Shown here in pieces: positions 7,583-15,660 of a DNA stretch of 64,000 nt (positions are counted from its first letter, which is position 1; the number at the start of each line of letters is the position of its first letter). The notes below the pieces were generated by a model that ran no database searches, was not told the origin of the DNA, and was given only the letters and a program-made list of their open reading frames with translations. The stretch is from a bacterium 1XD8-76 (GTDB lineage Bacteria > Bacillota > Clostridia > Lachnospirales > Lachnospiraceae). A program made the translations under genes and the position numbers. The stretch lies in the NCBI GenBank assembly GCA_003611955.1, contig RAZE01000012.1, forward strand, positions 1 to 64,000. The letters are read 5' to 3'.

Positions 7583-9904
7583 CTATTCCTCTTTCTTTAA
7601 ATAGCGGTATTGATATTCCCACTCTTTTTCCGGTTCCGCATCATCGGGCAATGTTTCCGCACCACCCTCGATCCTGTACTCTTTTATCGGATTTCCCAAT
7701 ATATCATATTCTTTTATAACGGAAAACCCGCTTCCGTCCCCGTCCAGATAATCTCTCCGAATCAGATTTCCTGCTTCGTCATACGCATAATGTTCCGCGT
7801 ATCCCTTCCATGCGCCGTCAGTACTCACCTCTTTTTCCAGAAGAACTCCCTCCTCATTATATTTCCAGACAGTTGTCTCGCAAAAAGAATTCTTTTCCTC
7901 ACCATACTCATAATAAATCTCCTTTATCAGATTGTTTCTGTCGTCATACTCTCTCTCATAGACCTGATAACGTCTCCCGTCGCTCCCGGAAATATAAGAA
8001 ATCGATACGGTATTTCCGTTTTTGTCATAGGCATAATCATATTGCACCAGAGGCGCCGCCTCCCCCGCCTGTATCTCTTCCGGAGAATAAAACAACGAAT
8101 AATAGGATTCTCTCAAAAGCTTCCCCTTCTCATCCCATTCCTGCGCGATGTAATAAATCGGTTCTTCTCCCACCGGACAATCCGCGGTGTATTCCCTGTC
8201 GATCTGCATATGATCAGAGCGCAGACAACATTGCCGCTCCGTAAATATTTCTCCGTCGTAAGACTCCAGATAATAGGTCTGATGCCCCTCCTCGTCATAG
8301 CCGCGGCTCATCTCATAAGTTTCCCTGCCCCGCACCGTATCATATCTCACAATATAGTACAGGTTCCCCTGTTCATCATATTCCAGATATTCCTCCTCCG
8401 TCTTCTGTTTCTCTTTCTCCCCCTCTTTCTGCTCCCATTTCTCCACAAAAGTCAGATTTCCCGCCTCATCATAATTTTTGTACTCCCATATGCACTTCCG
8501 GTCCGGATAACGGATATGGAGTACCTCTCTGCCCTGCTCGTCATATTCTTTATATTCTCTCCTCTCCCCGTACAGATACTCCGTCACCCCAGCCACCCGG
8601 CAATGCGCAAGGATATCTTCCTTTTTGCGCTCCATCATTCCGATGATCTCTTCATTGCGCGCCGGTCCGTTTTCCGCTTCCGCGGTCTCCCCTTTTGCAT
8701 CCGCCTTCTCAAAAGTCTCTATCCCTCTCTCCAAAAGCCCAGCCGCCCCAACAGGATCGTCCTTCATCAGATAGTATTCCGCACACTCGAAATACCAGCC
8801 GGAAATATCCGTCTCTTCCGCAAACAGTTCCTGATGATAAAACAGATTTTCATAATCCCGGATGATGCTGTCCAAATAACCGTCTTTTTTCGCCGTCTCC
8901 ACAGAGGATAGCAGCATTCCCTTTAACGCCTCTTTATCATCCTTGCGAATCTCCCTTGCGGCATAATAGGCCTGATAAGCTCTGGAAAACTCTCCGCTCT
9001 CATACCAGCTTTCCGCCTGTCTCATATTTTTCCGATACAAATATTCTTCACTGTTCCTATATTGCCAGCCGCCGAAACCTGCTGTCAGCAGGACAACCGT
9101 CATAAGAGAACCGCCCACCGCCATCGCCACAGCTCTCTTTCTCCTCGCAGGATAAAAATCCCTCTCTTCTCCGAACAGAGAAGCCGCCCGCTCCGCCTCC
9201 GCTCTGAATATCTCCTCCGCCCGCCTTCTCTGTTCTCTCCCATACCCGAGAATCGCCCGCGGACAACGCGCCGTAAACCAGGAAACGATATCTTTATAGG
9301 ATACATTGGCAAATATCCTGTGCCGCCTGCCGTCCTTTGTATAAAAACACAGGAAAAAGAACCGAACGCCGGAATACACAATATTTTTCTCCCTATCGGG
9401 AAACGAAACATCCGACCTTCCGAGATATCCCCATACGATATCCTCTGTCCGAACGATCTGCGGCATCCCCAAAAGGTATCCGTCATAGAACAGAAAACAC
9501 CCTTCCGCCTCATAAATTTTCATATTGCCCGGGCAATGCTCCCGAAATTTTGCCTCAAACAATTTTTGCTTTGCCGTCTCCGGCAGCGTCCGATAGACGC
9601 GCAAAAACCGCCGTTCGCCGACACCGAGCAAAATATGGATGAGCAGCGCCGGAATCCCCAACACTGCCATTCCCGGAAGCAGATATATCATGTTGGACAG
9701 CCGAAAAATCTCCTTCGCTACCTCCGGCGGCTCTTCCCCTGCATACGCCGCGACTCCCAGCGTCAGCACTATGGACACCAGAACAAGAGCCAGATATAAG
9801 ATCAAACATATCGGCATAATATATTTTCTTTTGTGATATATCAGGATATCTGCCAGTTTATCCTCCGGCTTTTTATATCTTTTACTGCATTTATTATCCG
9901 TCAC
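7583..9904 (-). CDS. Large membrane protein with TPR-like region and C-terminal YD-like repeats
   Basis: A 773-residue protein I cannot assign. Two membrane helices lie near residues 29-52 and 68-92, a soluble segment follows, and a third helix lies near 264-284. After it come TPR-like helices (about 295-415, with ESWYESGEFSRAYQAYYAAR). The last 330 residues contain about ten short repeats of the type EYDEQGREV, YDEAGNLTF, EYDEQGNLYY, AYDKNGNTV and EYDILGNPI, as in RHS/YD proteins, probably outside the cell. GTG 9904 is preceded by AAGGTGAG. A 20-codon in-frame reading frame with a perfect ribosome binding site ends just before it. No toxin domain, immunity gene or secretion system is adjacent. 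Confidence 0.7.
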   Translation of the reverse strand: MTDNKCSKRYKKPEDKLADILIYHKRKYIMPICLILYLALVLVSIVLTLGVAAYAGEEPPEVAKEIFRLSNMIYLLPGMAVLGIPALLIHILLGVGERRFLRVYRTLPETAKQKLFEAKFREHCPGNMKIYEAEGCFLFYDGYLLGMPQIVRTEDIVWGYLGRSDVSFPDREKNIVYSGVRFFFLCFYTKDGRRHRIFANVSYKDIVSWFTARCPRAILGYGREQRRRAEEIFRAEAERAASLFGEERDFYPARRKRAVAMAVGGSLMTVVLLTAGFGGWQYRNSEEYLYRKNMRQAESWYESGEFSRAYQAYYAAREIRKDDKEALKGMLLSSVETAKKDGYLDSIIRDYENLFYHQELFAEETDISGWYFECAEYYLMKDDPVGAAGLLERGIETFEKADAKGETAEAENGPARNEEIIGMMERKKEDILAHCRVAGVTEYLYGERREYKEYDEQGREVLHIRYPDRKCIWEYKNYDEAGNLTFVEKWEQKEGEKEKQKTEEEYLEYDEQGNLYYIVRYDTVRGRETYEMSRGYDEEGHQTYYLESYDGEIFTERQCCLRSDHMQIDREYTADCPVGEEPIYYIAQEWDEKGKLLRESYYSLFYSPEEIQAGEAAPLVQYDYAYDKNGNTVSISYISGSDGRRYQVYEREYDDRNNLIKEIYYEYGEEKNSFCETTVWKYNEEGVLLEKEVSTDGAWKGYAEHYAYDEAGNLIRRDYLDGDGSGFSVIKEYDILGNPIKEYRIEGGAETLPDDAEPEKEWEYQYRYLKKEE

Positions 9905-9910
9905 TAAATC

Positions 9911-9973
9911 TCACCTTCCCCTGCCCATATACCCCCGGACTTTTTCTGTAATACAGACATTCGCCCTTCTCAT
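9911..9973 (-). CDS. Possible 20-codon leader peptide ahead of the YD-repeat gene
   Basis: ATG 9973 follows GAGGAGG by six bases, an excellent ribosome binding site, and opens 20 codons (MRRANVCITEKVRGYMGRGR) ending in TGA at 9911-9913. The frame is the same as the 773-residue protein, and only two sense codons separate the TGA from its GTG start. It may be a leader peptide for translational coupling, or the true N-terminus cut off by a nonsense codon. The basic, non-hydrophobic sequence is not a signal peptide. Confidence 0.4.
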   Translation of the reverse strand: MRRANVCITEKVRGYMGRGR

Positions 9974-10068
9974 ATCATTCCTCCTCACAGAGCAGGGACT
10001 CTGTCCTTTGCGCATAATCGCTTTTCATATATCAGTTAAATCACCGTTCATCCCTATAAAGCATTTTT

Positions 10069-10587
10069 CTACATCCGGTCACAAAATCTGTCCGCTTCTT
10101 CTCTCGACCGAAAAACAAAAGTCTCCCGCCCGCTCTCATACTGTTTTAACAAACGATATATAACCGGCAATTGATCCCCGGAAAAATCCAGAATCCACTG
10201 CCGAAACTCTTCATCCAGTTCCGTCTCAACAAAGGGCAGATCCTCCCGTTTTCTCCCGATCCGCTCCATTGCTCCTGCCAGACATACTTCTATCGGATAA
10301 TCCAGCAAAAACACCGTATCCGCCTCTTTCAGGCGCATCTCCAGTGTACGCAGATAATTTCCGTCGATGATCCATGTATCCTTTTCCAAAATTTCCCGCA
10401 GTTTGCCGTCAAATACTTCTCTCGAGCAGGTCGTTTTGTCCGGTTTATGCCAGATCATGTCCAAATAATACAGTGGAAAAGATAATTTCTGATTCAATTT
10501 TCGTGCAAAAACACTTTTACCCGCACCCGGGCAGCCTATAATAATTATTTTTCGCATAGTCAACTTATATAAATTATCCTGCCTCAA
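10069..10587 (-). CDS. P-loop kinase-like protein (adenylate kinase / FlaR-related fold)
   Basis: A 172-residue cytosolic NTP-binding protein with a Walker A motif GCPGAGKS near residues 18-25, a DTWIIDGNY segment and VFLLDYP as the Walker B-like strand. It matches the small kinase group annotated as DNA topology modulation or AAA family proteins, whose substrates are mostly unknown. A TTG at 10587 has GAGG six bases upstream. The alternative ATG 10557 would give 162 residues starting MRKIIIIG, which is the usual beginning of such proteins, but its ribosome binding site is poorly placed. It lies 37 bases after the HD phosphohydrolase, so co-transcription is likely. Confidence 0.72.
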   Translation of the reverse strand: MRQDNLYKLTMRKIIIIGCPGAGKSVFARKLNQKLSFPLYYLDMIWHKPDKTTCSREVFDGKLREILEKDTWIIDGNYLRTLEMRLKEADTVFLLDYPIEVCLAGAMERIGRKREDLPFVETELDEEFRQWILDFSGDQLPVIYRLLKQYESGRETFVFRSREEADRFCDRM

Positions 10588-10624
10588 TCCTTACCTCTTT
10601 TCCGGAAAAGGCGATTTAAAAGGA

Positions 10625-11212
10625 TCATTCTTTCAGATTCCCCTTCCTGATATTTTCCCGGATGATCTGATCCGTCACCTCAAATAACCGTTCGGAGCCC
10701 AGCTTTGTTTTCCCCTGTCTCTCATACACCTGTTTCGCGCTTACCTCATGCCCTTTCCAGTCTCCGCCGTCGTTGCTGTTGTTCAAGATCAGCGGCTGCA
10801 GATTATCCATCGCATGGGCATATTTTGCCTCCGCCGTCTCATACGCCTCAAACTCATCAAACAACGCGATCAGCTCCCGCTTCTGATCCTCCGGCAGCAT
10901 GGAATAAATCTTCTCCTTCGCCGCATCCTCCCTAGCCTTCTGTGTTTTCAGGCTTTCGGCATCATAGGCGTAGGTATCTCCCGCCTCAATCTCCACGATA
11001 TCATGGATCAGGCACATCAGCATCACCTTCGCGATGTCCACTTCTTCATTGGCATACTCCCGCAGCAGATACGCCATCACTGCCATATGCCAGGCGTGCT
11101 CCGCATCGTTTTCATTTCTGCCGTGCCCGGATAAATGAGTCTGGCGGAAAATATTCTTCTCCTTATCGATCTCCAGCGCAAAGTCCAGTTGCTTTTTTAA
11201 TCTCTCGCCCAT
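10625..11212 (-). CDS. HD-domain phosphohydrolase (YfbR/HDDC2-like nucleotidase)
   Basis: A 195-residue metal-dependent hydrolase. The HD residues are visible in NDAEHAWHMAV and CLIHDIVEIEAGD, with a later aspartate in AHAMDNLQPL. This set fits the YfbR/HDDC2 group of 5'-deoxynucleotidases, which dephosphorylate deoxynucleoside monophosphates; the substrate is inferred from the family. The frame opens at 11242, but ATG 11212 has AGGTGAGG about nine bases upstream. It lies between the rnfA terminator and the P-loop kinase, so the two may form a small nucleotide-salvage unit. Confidence 0.82.
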   Translation of the reverse strand: MGERLKKQLDFALEIDKEKNIFRQTHLSGHGRNENDAEHAWHMAVMAYLLREYANEEVDIAKVMLMCLIHDIVEIEAGDTYAYDAESLKTQKAREDAAKEKIYSMLPEDQKRELIALFDEFEAYETAEAKYAHAMDNLQPLILNNSNDGGDWKGHEVSAKQVYERQGKTKLGSERLFEVTDQIIRENIRKGNLKE

Positions 11213-11265
11213 TTTTCTTTTCCTCACCTTTTTCAGAACCAAATCTTAACTGATTTTGCAGATAT

Positions 11266-11294
11266 AATAAAACAGGGACAAAAAATGCCCCTGT
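11266..11294 (-). terminator. Terminator of the rnfCDGEA operon
   Basis: A nine-base stem with one mismatch (11272-11280 with 11286-11294) has a five-base loop. On the minus strand it is followed by TTTTATTAT. It lies 78 bases beyond the rnfA stop and so separates the Rnf operon from the HD/kinase pair. It is one reason to think that rnfB is not on the same transcript as the other rnf genes. Confidence 0.75.
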
Positions 11295-11372
11295 CTTCCA
11301 TCTGTTATATTACCTTTATCACAGGGCTTAAACCTCAATGCGATCACTCGGAATACCGCCGCGGCTTTTCCT

Positions 11373-11957
11373 CTACAACAGTCCCGAAAACCCGCAGAAC
11401 GCAATCGCCATCAGCCCTGCCGTGATCAGCACGATAGGCATCCCCTGAAAAGATTCCGGCACATCGTTATATGCCATCTTCTCCCGCAGTCCTGCCAGGA
11501 TCACGATCGCAACCGTAAAGCCCACTGCCGTAGCGAAGCCGTTGACTACGCTCTTTAAGATCCCATACTGCTTTGTCACGTTTGTCAGCGCCACGCCGAG
11601 CACCGCACAGTTTGTGGTGATTAACGGCAGGTAAATCCCCAGAGACTGATACAGGGACGGAATAAATTTCTTTAAAAACATCTCCACGAACTGTACTAAC
11701 GCCGCAATGACGAGAATAAAGACGATCGTCTGCAGGTATTCAATATGCAGCGGCACCAGCATAAACTGATAGATCGCTGCCGCCACCAGAGATGATATCG
11801 TAATGACGAAAATAATCGCCGCCCCCATGCCTGCCGCTGTCTCCGTTTTCTTCGATACGCCGAGAAACGGACATAACCCCAGAAACTGGCTCAGCACAAC
11901 ATTGCTCACCAGAGAGGAACCGATCAATATAATCAATAAATCTCTTACTGTTTCCAC
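11373..11957 (-). CDS. rnfA: Rnf complex membrane subunit RnfA
   Basis: Six-helix inner membrane subunit of the ferredoxin:NAD oxidoreductase. It is homologous to RnfE and packs against it around a membrane-embedded iron-sulfur site. The 194-residue protein shows SQFLGLCPFLGVSKK near the N-terminus and TTNCAVLGVAL in the middle; the cysteines in these two segments are the conserved cluster ligands. It is two bases downstream of rnfE and ends the main rnf operon before the hairpin at 11266. Confidence 0.96.
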   Translation of the reverse strand: METVRDLLIILIGSSLVSNVVLSQFLGLCPFLGVSKKTETAAGMGAAIIFVITISSLVAAAIYQFMLVPLHIEYLQTIVFILVIAALVQFVEMFLKKFIPSLYQSLGIYLPLITTNCAVLGVALTNVTKQYGILKSVVNGFATAVGFTVAIVILAGLREKMAYNDVPESFQGMPIVLITAGLMAIAFCGFSGLL

Positions 11958-11959
11958 CC

Positions 11960-12670
11960 CTATTCCTCCTTCACATCCGTATCATAAAACTTCCGTCTGC
12001 CGCAGCCCTCTTCCCCGCAGTTCATGCAGTCCTCGCTGCAGCCGGAGCCAACTTTGCTCATATCTTTCCCCTTCTTCTCCCCTGCGATCTTGATCTTATT
12101 CTGCAGGGCGGTAAGAGCCGCCAGCACAAAGAAGGCGCCGGGAGCCATCACAAAGATGGCACAGGGAACATAGGAGGAGGGCATCACGGAAAAACCGAAA
12201 ATCTTTCCCGAGCCGATCAGCTCACGCACCGCGCCGATACAGGTCAGCGCGAAGGAAAAGCCAAGCCCCATGCCGATCCCGTCAAACAAAGACGGCAGTA
12301 TCGGATTTTTGGAAGCGTATGCTTCCGCCCTTCCCAGAATAATACAGTTTACCACGATCAGCGGAATATAGATGCCCAGGGCATCGTAAAGGGAAGGAAT
12401 AAAGCCTTCCAGCAAAAGTTCCATCATTGTCACAAAGGAGGCAATGATCACGATAAATGCCGGAATACGCACCTTATCCGGGATAATATTCCGAAGCAGG
12501 GAAATGATCATATTGCTGAGTGCCAGCACCACCATGGTAGTCAGCCCCATCCCCAGTCCGTTCATGGCGGAAGTCGTCACCGCCAGCGTGGGACACATCC
12601 CCAGCATCAGCACAAAGGTGGGGTTTTCTTTAAACAGGCCGTTGACCAGCCTTGATTTTATCTCACTCAT
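11960..12670 (-). CDS. rnfE: Rnf complex membrane subunit RnfE with cysteine-rich tail
   Basis: A 236-residue membrane subunit, homologous to RnfA, with six helices and the conserved cysteine segments LGMCPTLAVT and VVNCIILGRA. After the last helix (to about residue 192) it has a 45-residue cytosolic tail with four closely spaced cysteines, Cys211, Cys215, Cys218 and Cys223 (CSEDCMNCGEEGC), followed by a basic and acidic end. The tail looks able to bind a metal or iron-sulfur cluster and is not needed in the family core. Start and stop overlap rnfG and nearly touch rnfA. Confidence 0.95.
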   Translation of the reverse strand: MSEIKSRLVNGLFKENPTFVLMLGMCPTLAVTTSAMNGLGMGLTTMVVLALSNMIISLLRNIIPDKVRIPAFIVIIASFVTMMELLLEGFIPSLYDALGIYIPLIVVNCIILGRAEAYASKNPILPSLFDGIGMGLGFSFALTCIGAVRELIGSGKIFGFSVMPSSYVPCAIFVMAPGAFFVLAALTALQNKIKIAGEKKGKDMSKVGSGCSEDCMNCGEEGCGRRKFYDTDVKEE

Positions 12671-13284
12671 TCGGCCGCACCTCCCAATTCATTCTGAAAA
12701 TAAAACAGTCCGGCATTGACTCCGTTCACCACAGCATTGGTTGTGATCGTTGCGCCGGAGATCGCATCGATCTGATTCTCCGCCACGGCGCCGGTCTTTG
12801 TATATTCATATTTCTCGGCGGACTTTCCTCCAAACTGAGGTTTGAGCACCTCCTCCGCCCTCATGCCCAGCCCCGGCGTCTCGGCAATACTCAAAAGAGA
12901 AATACCGTTTAAAGTTCCCTCGTTTGTGATGCCCATCGTAAACTGAATATCTCCGCCGTAGCCCTCATGGGTGGTTACCGTCAGCACATAGCCGAGCGTA
13001 TTTCCCGCGCCATCCTGCGCCAGCATCACTTCATCGATATCCTGAGAAGGATACTCCGCAGCCAGCACCGAAGCGGCGGCCTCCGTATCAAAGCCTTCCG
13101 CCTCCGCAAAAGATGCCGCCTCCGCGTAGACCTCCTGACAGGCTTTCTGTTTTTTCAGCCGTTTCTGTTCCGCAATAGGCTCTTTCGTGAGCTGATACAC
13201 GCCTCCCAGCACCAGTCCGGCGATCAGCGTAATGGCCACAATGATACCCGCATCTTTCAACATGGACCTGATTTCATCATTCAT
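12667..13284 (-). CDS. rnfG: Rnf complex flavoprotein subunit RnfG
   Basis: A 205-residue subunit anchored by one N-terminal helix (residues 12-30), with an extracytoplasmic FMN-binding domain. The covalent flavin attachment motif SGATIT lies at residues 176-181, where FMN is linked to threonine through a phosphoester in the family. The stop overlaps the rnfE start by four bases, as does its own start with rnfD, indicating tight translational coupling. Confidence 0.95.
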   Translation of the reverse strand: MNDEIRSMLKDAGIIVAITLIAGLVLGGVYQLTKEPIAEQKRLKKQKACQEVYAEAASFAEAEGFDTEAAASVLAAEYPSQDIDEVMLAQDGAGNTLGYVLTVTTHEGYGGDIQFTMGITNEGTLNGISLLSIAETPGLGMRAEEVLKPQFGGKSAEKYEYTKTGAVAENQIDAISGATITTNAVVNGVNAGLFYFQNELGGAAE

Positions 13285-14213
13285 ACCGCTTCTCCTCCTT
13301 TCCCGAATGCTTTCGGAAGAGTAATCTTCTCCATCAGAGGCACCAGAAGGTTACCGATGATAATCGCATAAGAAACGCCCTCCGAGGAAGCGCCGAACAC
13401 ACGGAAAATACCGGTCAGAATCCCTAGAAAGATACCGAACAGATACTGCCCCTTCTTTGTAATGGGCCTTGTCACATAGTCCGTCGCCATGAAAAACGCT
13501 CCCAGCATCAGACCGCCGCCGGCAAGATGGGCGGACAGATAAGCGGGATCTATACCGTGCCCCCCGAACAGGCAGAGGAACACCACAAAACTGACAATAT
13601 AGCTGCCCGGAATCCTCAGATCGATAATGCCAAGCAGGATCAGGAAGCAGGCGCCGATCACAATGGCGATCATGCTCGTCTCCCCGATGGTTCCGCCGGT
13701 CTTTCCGATCACCATCGAAAACACATCCGGCGTCACGCCTGATTTTAACTGCGCTAACGGCGTCGCGCCGGTATAGGCGTCACAGTCAAAGTTTGTCATA
13801 ATGGACGTAAAGGAGATCAGCAGAAAACATCTTGCCCCAAGGGCCGGGTTCATAAAGTTCTGTCCCAGGCCGCCAAAGAGCATCTTTACCACAAGGATGG
13901 CGAAAATACCGCCAATCATTCCGATCCACCAGGGCGCCATCGGCGGCAGGTTCAGCGCCAGCAAAAGCCCCGTCACCACCGCGGAAAAATCCCCGATGGT
14001 AACCTCCTTTTTCATCAGTTTCTCATAGACAAATTCCGTCGCCACCGTACTTGCCACCGTCACACAGATCAGCAGCAGCGCATGGAGCCCGAAATTGTAG
14101 ATACCAAATCCGGCAGCAGGGAGCAAAGCAAGTACGACCGCCAGCATAATGGAGCTGGTCGTCACTTTGGATCTGACATGCGGATTGGATGATACATGTA
14201 ACATATCGCTCAC
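13281..14213 (-). CDS. rnfD: Rnf complex membrane flavoprotein subunit RnfD
   Basis: A 310-residue integral membrane subunit with about eight to ten helices. The covalent FMN site is TGATPLAQL, with Thr151 as the probable attachment residue. Other family segments visible are GQNFMNPALGAR and MATDYVTRPITKKGQ. It carries electrons across or within the membrane and belongs to the ion-translocating core. It is 15 bases after rnfC and overlaps rnfG. Confidence 0.96.
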   Translation of the reverse strand: MSDMLHVSSNPHVRSKVTTSSIMLAVVLALLPAAGFGIYNFGLHALLLICVTVASTVATEFVYEKLMKKEVTIGDFSAVVTGLLLALNLPPMAPWWIGMIGGIFAILVVKMLFGGLGQNFMNPALGARCFLLISFTSIMTNFDCDAYTGATPLAQLKSGVTPDVFSMVIGKTGGTIGETSMIAIVIGACFLILLGIIDLRIPGSYIVSFVVFLCLFGGHGIDPAYLSAHLAGGGLMLGAFFMATDYVTRPITKKGQYLFGIFLGILTGIFRVFGASSEGVSYAIIIGNLLVPLMEKITLPKAFGKGGEAV

Positions 14214-14228
14214 TTCTCTTTCCTCCCT

Positions 14229-15545
14229 CTACTTTTTCTTCTTTGCAAGTTCCATCTTACGCATGGATTTGATGGACTGGGTGAGAGGCCTCTTCGCCGG
14301 GCAGGTATAACTGCAGCAGCCGCACTCCACACATTCAAGCCCGTTCAGCTTTAAAAACGTCTCCGAGTCATCGTGGATGGAAGCCACCATCAGCTTGTTC
14401 GGCACAAGCCGCTGAGGGCAGACTTCAACACATCTGCCGCACTTGATACATGCCGTAGGCTCCATCTCCGATACGTCGTCCTTTGTCAAACAAAGAAGCG
14501 CCGATGCGGTTTTTGTCGTCGGCACATGCAGATCGAACATGCCAAAACCCATCATCGGACCGCCGGAGATCACCTTTGCCGGTTCCCCTTTAAAGCCTCC
14601 CGCTTCCTCTATCAGTTCATCGTACATGGTTCCGATTCTGACAATAAAGTTTCTCGGATCATTGACCGCATCTCCCGTCACCGTCACAATACGGTACATC
14701 AGCGGTTTTCCTTCCGTCACTGCATGGTAGATTGCCACGATCGTATCCACGTTGTTCACAATACAGCCCGCATCCGCTGGCAGCATGGAAGAATTGATGG
14801 CGCGCCCTGTCGTGGCGTAGATAATGGAGCGCTCCGATCCCTGAGGATACTTTGTCTTTAACGGCGTCACCATGATATCCGGCTCATCCTTCGTCAGCTT
14901 TTTCAAAAGCGCGATCACATCCGGCTTGTTCTCCTCCACCGCCAAAATACCCTTCGCATGATCAAACAGACGCAGCATGATCTTCAAGCCGCCGATCAGT
15001 TTTTCCGGCTCCTCTATCATTCTCCTGTAATCGGATGTCAGATACGGCTCGCATTCGGCGCAGTTTGCTATAATATAATCGATCTTATCCGGTTCCTTCG
15101 GCGACAGCTTGATAAAGGTCGGAAAGCCCGCGCCGCCCATACCTACGATACCCGCCTCTTTTACGATCGAAATGATCTCCTCTTTACTCAGTTCCTCATA
15201 AGGCTTATGTACCGGATACTCCACTTCCTCATAAAGGCCGTCATTTTCAATGACAATGCTCATCACCTCGTTGCTCGTGACCACCCGCCTTGGCTCTATC
15301 GCTTTTACTGTCCCCGACACGGTGGCATAGATCGGCGCCGAGACAAACCCGGAAGCCTCCGCTATTTTCTGCCCCTGCAGTACATGATCGCCCTTTTTCA
15401 CGATCGGCGCAGCCGGCGCCCCGATATGCTGGGACAGCGGATAGACCAGTTCTCCCTTCGGCAGCACCGCCTTGATGGGCTTGTCCTTGGACAGCTCCTT
15501 CCCCTCAAAAGGATGAATCCCGCCCACAAATGTTGATTTAGCCAT
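14229..15545 (-). CDS. rnfC: Rnf complex NADH-binding subunit RnfC
   Basis: A 438-residue peripheral subunit that reacts with NAD(H). It has an N-terminal RnfC barrel with HIGAPAAPIV, the nucleotide/FMN-binding segment GIVGMGGAGFPTFIK, an SLBB-like region, and two C-terminal 4Fe-4S motifs, CIKCGRCVEVCP and CVECGCCSYTCP. I start at ATG 15545 because GAGG precedes it by seven bases; the frame opens 18 codons earlier. It is the first gene of rnfCDGEA. Together with RnfB the complex couples ferredoxin oxidation by NAD to sodium or proton export. Confidence 0.96.
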   Translation of the reverse strand: MAKSTFVGGIHPFEGKELSKDKPIKAVLPKGELVYPLSQHIGAPAAPIVKKGDHVLQGQKIAEASGFVSAPIYATVSGTVKAIEPRRVVTSNEVMSIVIENDGLYEEVEYPVHKPYEELSKEEIISIVKEAGIVGMGGAGFPTFIKLSPKEPDKIDYIIANCAECEPYLTSDYRRMIEEPEKLIGGLKIMLRLFDHAKGILAVEENKPDVIALLKKLTKDEPDIMVTPLKTKYPQGSERSIIYATTGRAINSSMLPADAGCIVNNVDTIVAIYHAVTEGKPLMYRIVTVTGDAVNDPRNFIVRIGTMYDELIEEAGGFKGEPAKVISGGPMMGFGMFDLHVPTTKTASALLCLTKDDVSEMEPTACIKCGRCVEVCPQRLVPNKLMVASIHDDSETFLKLNGLECVECGCCSYTCPAKRPLTQSIKSMRKMELAKKKK

Positions 15546-15620
15546 TTGATATCCTCTTTTCTCACTTTTTCTTCTATCTATTCTACTATTTTTATACAAA
15601 ATAGGAAAGAGATAAATTAC

Positions 15621-15652
15621 AAAAATAGCCGTCCGGAGAACGGCTACTTTTT
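15621..15652 (-). terminator. Terminator of the exonuclease gene
   Basis: An inverted repeat of about nine bases (TAGCCGT and ACGGCTA arms around a CCGGAGA loop) with A and T runs on its sides. On the minus strand the stem is followed by TTTTTG. It lies just beyond the stop codon at 15661 and insulates the Rnf operon downstream. Confidence 0.75.
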
Positions 15653-15660
15653 TACGATAT

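Noticed and set aside
7610..8911. A 433-codon plus-strand frame opposite the YD-repeat gene
   Set aside because: Composition is that of a shadow frame, with no start signal; the minus-strand frame has regular repeats and membrane segments.
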